DNA from: CAZFHZ01 sp964519015
GTDB taxonomy: Bacteria; Blakebacterota; Blakebacteria; Blakebacterales; CAYUVJ01
Length of the DNA stretch: 9,091 nt
Assembly: GCA_964519015.1 (NCBI GenBank)
Contig: CAZFHZ010000126.1
Span: forward strand, 1 to 9,091
Reading direction: 5' to 3'
The notes below the pieces were generated by a model. It saw nothing but the letters and a program-made list of their open reading frames with translations. It did not search any database and had not been told where the DNA came from. Shown in pieces: positions 7,001-9,091 of this stretch. Made by a program: the position numbers and the translations under genes. How positions within the stretch are numbered: position 1 is the stretch's first letter; each line of letters starts with the position of its first letter.

Positions 7001-9091
7001 CAGCATCACCCGCATCCCCTCGATCGGGTTCGGGTTCTCGTCATAGGCCGTCCCGGAGATGTGGGCGCTCAACTCGTACGGCAGGATGTCTGTGCTCAGC
7101 ATCGACTGGGAATTGCCGTACAGGTCGGGGATGTCGGTGGCCTGCAGGGTCACCGAGTTGTCCGGCAGCGACTCGCCGGGAGCGAGTTGCACGGTGTTCC
7201 AGGCCTGCACATCGTATTCCAGGATCGAGGTCACCAGGGTACTTCCGGGGTCGTAGCCGCCGGCCACGTAGATCTTCTCATCCTGGACGATGCTGTTCGC
7301 CCCCGAACGGGATTCGGGCATGTCCAGGACGGCGAACCAGGTGTCGTTGGCTGGATTGTAGAGTCGGACCTCGGTCGAGTAGCCGGTGAAGACCGTCCCC
7401 CCCGCCACCACCAGTCGGCCGTAGACCGCCCCGCCGGCGGCGGCGGTGCGCCCTTCCGGCATCGGGGCCAGGGTCGTCCAGATATCGTTCTGGGGGTCGT
7501 ACACCTCGAGTTCGGTGCGCAGACTCGAGTTGTCGTAGCCGCCGGCCAGGTAGATGAAGCTCCCGATCACCCCGATCACGGCGCTGTGCCGGGGAACCGA
7601 GTAGCCGGTGCGGGCCGTCCAGGTGTCCCGTTTGGGATCGTAGACCTCGACCGCGGACTGGGTCGCGTTGTCGCCGCCCAGGACATAGAAGAGCCCGTCC
7701 ACCACCGCCCCCCGGCAGCCTCCGCGGGCGACGGCCAGGGTGGCCAGCCCGCCCGACCAGGTGTCGGTATCCGGGTCGTAGACGATGATGGTGTTTAGGC
7801 TCCCCGACGGTCCGGCCCCGCCGGCCAGGTACCACTTGCCGTCGATCACGCCGCCGGCCGCCCCTGCCCGCACCTCCGGCAGGGAGGCTCCCGTGCTCCA
7901 GGTCTGGGTGTCGGTATCGTAGATCTCCAGCAGATCGAGCCGGTTGCTGACGGCATCCTGACCGCCGGCCACGTAGACCTTCCTGCCGATCACCGCGGTG
8001 GTGGCGGCCACCCGAGCGGTGGGAGCGGCCGTCTCATCCACGGATCGCCAGCTGTCGCGCCGTCCGACGCTCTGGACGGTCAGCCCCTCCGGGATGCTGT
8101 AGCGGACGGCCTGACGAACGGAGTTGATGTCGACCGGCTCATCGTACCAGAAGCGGATCTTGGTCCGGTCCCCCGGCTCCCCGTGTCCATACAGCAACTG
8201 CGGTGGTTGGTTATCCAAATGGAAGGTGGTCTGGTCGGGCGTGCCGGAGCCGGTGTCGTCGCTGGGCGTGATCCGCACCCAGACGGTCTCCCATTCCTGC
8301 CCGCTCAGGTCGTCCCCGGAGGCCCAGACCGTCCAGTTGTCGTAGTACAGGGCATCGATGCAGCACAGCCCGCCGGGGTCGGCCACCGTGGCCACCTGCC
8401 AGACCAGGCCGTCGGTGGAGTACTCCACCAGCAGGTCGACCGCATCCCCTTCCGGGTCGCTGATGATGAAGTGGATCGGAACATCTCCGCTGCGGGTCCC
8501 CTCGGGCTGGCGCACGATGACCGAAGGGGGTGTGACCGTGGTCGGCGTGAAGTCCGTCGCCAGGAAGCTCGAGACGTTGCCGAAGCGGTCGGTGATCCCG
8601 ATGGCCTGCAGGTTTATGCTGGTCCCCGGCAGGGTCTGGCCTGTCTCCAGGGTCATCTCGAAGTAGGACGAAGGATTGAACTCGGTGACCTCGGTAGTGA
8701 GCGTTCCGTCGCGGTAGCCCCCCGCCACGTAGAGGCGCTCATCCAGCGACAGCCCGTCGGCTCCGTTGCGGGTGGCGTCGAGCGTGATGGAAGCCGTCCC
8801 CCAGGTGTCGCCCGCCGGCAGGTAGTAGAAGATCTCGGTGCGTGGCTGGTCGGCCGAATCCAGCCCGCCGGCGATGTAGAGACGGTCCTGCACGACTCCC
8901 GAGGCCGCCGACTGACGGTGTGAGGCCATGTCGGCGAGGGCCGTCCAGGTATCGGTCTCCGGGTCGTAGACGTGCAGAGATAGGTAGGCGGTGCCGGGGG
9001 GGTCTGCCCCGCCGGCCACGTAGAGCTTCCGGTCGATGACTCCGAAGGCGGCTTTCTGTTTGGCCTGGGGATGGTCCGCGATCGGGCTCCA
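3957..9091 (-). CDS. Giant secreted kelch/Ig/FN3 multidomain protein, N-terminal-side part, open at both ends
   Basis: 1711 codons are visible. The frame is open at 9091, where it begins inside a kelch repeat (WSPIADHPQAKQ before VIDRKLYVAGGAD), so the GTG at 9019 is not the start and the signal peptide lies outside the window. Domains, numbered from the window edge: kelch array 1 (1-139), Ig-like tail (142-180), Ig-like domain with a CC pair (187-293), first half of a SbsA-type Ig-like domain (295-344), six-motif kelch array 2 (347-628), second half of that domain (630-670), two regulatory-like/beta-sandwich modules (673-891 and 892-1111), FN3/Ig-like domains (about 1112-1532), and the start of the WQMVSVP, GRGYWL and GWNDIGSP region (from about 1554). 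The C-terminus is in 2895-3856. No enzymatic motif is visible. The make-up suggests a large cell-surface or released binding/adhesion protein. The ligand is unknown. Confidence 0.9.
4496..5758 (-). other. Block of four FN3/Ig-like beta-sandwich domains
   Basis: Four consecutive domains are visible. One (5381-5758) has TIRVRWTDPSDVSGITGVVY. One (5081-5377) has RPTFTWSASADYIQGSASWY and YYWSVYAEDAVGNLSTW. One (4784-5062) has TTLSWNAVSGASQYFLQL and YRWRVRAEAGLDFSPWS. The last (4496-4783) is an Ig-like domain with ALPTSISTGQAVMVTAHASD and FQYYLLSRDPAGNES. The repeated W-x-A and Y-x-W-x-V/R-A strands are typical of FN3-like spacers in secreted proteins. Boundaries are approximate. Confidence 0.75.
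5759..6418 (-). repeat. Two-domain protein module, copy 2
   Basis: A carboxypeptidase-regulatory-like fold (TIAGAVYEPDTTIPIPGAKV, LRPNG, SDGTYSFAVSAG) is followed by a beta-rich domain (GFALENLDLAGTGRDSINV, APGTSGTYSIYVVLD, FLPVGRVVV). It aligns along its length with the preceding module and has the same order and length (about 220 residues). It is diverged at the protein level, so it is an old internal duplication. Confidence 0.7.
6419..7075 (-). repeat. Two-domain protein module, copy 1
   Basis: A carboxypeptidase-regulatory-like fold (HISGTAYDENPNPIEGMRVM, LRPTG, DANGEYWFDVAPGTYEV) is followed by a beta-rich domain (FGVALVDINGLGGDTAEVN, APTTGGTYTLYIKRA, YIPVGTLTV). The regulatory-like fold is a common transthyretin-like spacer in surface proteins. 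I do not recognise a named family for the second half. Confidence 0.7.
7082..7204 (-). other. C-terminal half of SbsA-type Ig-like domain (after kelch array 2)
   Basis: The sequence has LAPGESLPDNSVTLQATDI and then PDLYGNSQSMLSTD. The LP..S..LQA..I.D.YGN signature is the usual closing part of SbsA-type Ig-like domains. The matching opening half is at 8060-8209, on the other side of the kelch array. Confidence 0.6.
7208..8053 (-). other. Kelch array 2, six motifs
   Basis: Six GG-centred kelch motifs are seen in order: VYVAGGQ, WYLAGGA, FYVLGGD, IYLAGGY, LVVAGGT and IYVAGGY. Each is followed after a variable loop by a VYDP/LYNP-like turn and D-x-W (for example VYDPDTDTW, VYDPKRDTW, VYDPQNDIW). 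Six motifs are enough for one closed beta-propeller. Bacterial secreted kelch propellers usually bind ligands or act as scaffolds. No catalytic residues of galactose oxidase or sialate mutarotase type were recognised. Confidence 0.88.
8060..8209 (-). other. N-terminal half of SbsA-type Ig-like domain (before kelch array 2)
   Basis: The sequence reads NQPPQLLYGHGEPGDRTKI, then RFWYDEPVDINSVRQAVRYS, then IPEGLTVQSVGRRD, and runs directly into the kelch array. The F.EPVD..S....Y.I..GLTV pattern is the opening of a SbsA/CopC-like Ig domain. Its expected second half, ending in D.YGN, is found only after the array. Confidence 0.6.
8213..8533 (-). other. Ig-like domain with adjacent cysteine pair
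   Basis: The sequence reads PPSVIVRQPEGTRSGDVPIH, FIISDPEGDAVDLLVEYSTD and then ETVWVRITPSDDTGSGTPDQ. It is a beta-sandwich of the kind found in secreted FCB proteins. It holds a vicinal Cys-Cys (GLCCIDALYYDNW) in a protein otherwise almost free of cysteine. Confidence 0.65.
8552..8668 (-). other. C-terminal half of SbsA-type Ig-like domain (after kelch array 1)
   Basis: The sequence has LETGQTLPGTSINLQAIGI followed by TDRFGNVSSFLATDF. It matches the segment after kelch array 2 (LP..S..LQA..I.D.[FY]GN..S.L.TD) and occupies the same position directly after a propeller. Its opening half would lie upstream of the window. Confidence 0.55.
8675..9091 (-). other. Kelch array 1, three motifs visible, continues beyond window
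   Basis: Three kelch motifs are visible (LYVAGGA, LYIAGGL, LYVAGGY) with HVYDPETDTW and an AGDTW turn between them. The first visible blade is cut by the window edge. By analogy with array 2, about three more motifs are expected upstream. Confidence 0.85.

Noticed and set aside
4598..8923. Long plus-strand ORFs at 4598-5548, 6824-7798 and 8183-8923
   Set aside because: They are antisense shadows of the modular protein, rich in Gly, Arg, Val, His and Pro with no motifs. The minus-strand frame is continuous and domain-rich throughout.
7208..9091. Kelch repeats as DNA-level tandem repeats or a CRISPR-like array
   Set aside because: The periodicity is in the protein motif (GG doublet and D-x-W). 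The nucleotide sequence is diverged between units, with variable spacing and no conserved direct repeat.

Overview
This GC-rich window carries three genes. All are on the minus strand and tightly spaced, so they read as one transcription unit running from position 9091 down to position 1. The order of transcription is: (1) a giant modular secreted protein, entering from beyond the right edge and ending at 2895; (2) a CHASE2-domain class III adenylate cyclase at 659-2878, 16 nt downstream; (3) an exported LPP20/FlgP-like protein starting at 613, 45 nt further on and running off the left edge. There are no RNA genes, mobile elements, CRISPR arrays or gene-free stretches over 300 nt. Many long plus-strand ORFs exist, but they are GC-driven shadows.

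The organism is probably a GC-rich member of the Fibrobacteres-Chlorobi-Bacteroidetes (FCB) group or a neighbouring candidate phylum such as Eisenbacteria, Latescibacteria or Krumholzibacteria. The main reason is the C-terminal sorting domain (LDQNYPNPFNPTTTIRF, ending in KKMTLIR) that marks type IX secretion cargo and related FlgD-like tails. The 100-N gap suggests a draft or metagenome assembly. The phylum is inference only.

The giant protein is split in the record by the gap at 3857-3956, but the split is almost certainly artificial. The 55 bases just left of the gap (3802-3856) are identical to the 55 bases just right of it (3957-4011). Collapsing that overlap and removing the Ns restores one open frame. 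The visible product is then 2013 residues, still lacking its N-terminus. In order it holds: a kelch array (three motifs visible), the tail of an Ig-like domain, another Ig-like domain, the first half of a SbsA-type Ig-like domain, a six-motif kelch array, the second half of the Ig-like domain, two copies of a carboxypeptidase-regulatory-like plus beta-sandwich module, about four FN3/Ig-like domains, a WxxVSVP...GRGYWL...GWNDIGSP region, and the sorting domain.

The cyclase has a complete catalytic residue set and a periplasmic CHASE2 sensor. The last gene has a clear signal peptide and no lipobox. Together the three genes could form a surface or envelope module in which a displayed adhesin-like protein and an exported small protein share regulation with a cAMP-producing sensor. 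That link rests only on gene order. The families themselves are known. The most notable points are the collapsible assembly gap, kelch propellers apparently inserted inside Ig-like domains, the duplicated two-domain module, and the gene combination.
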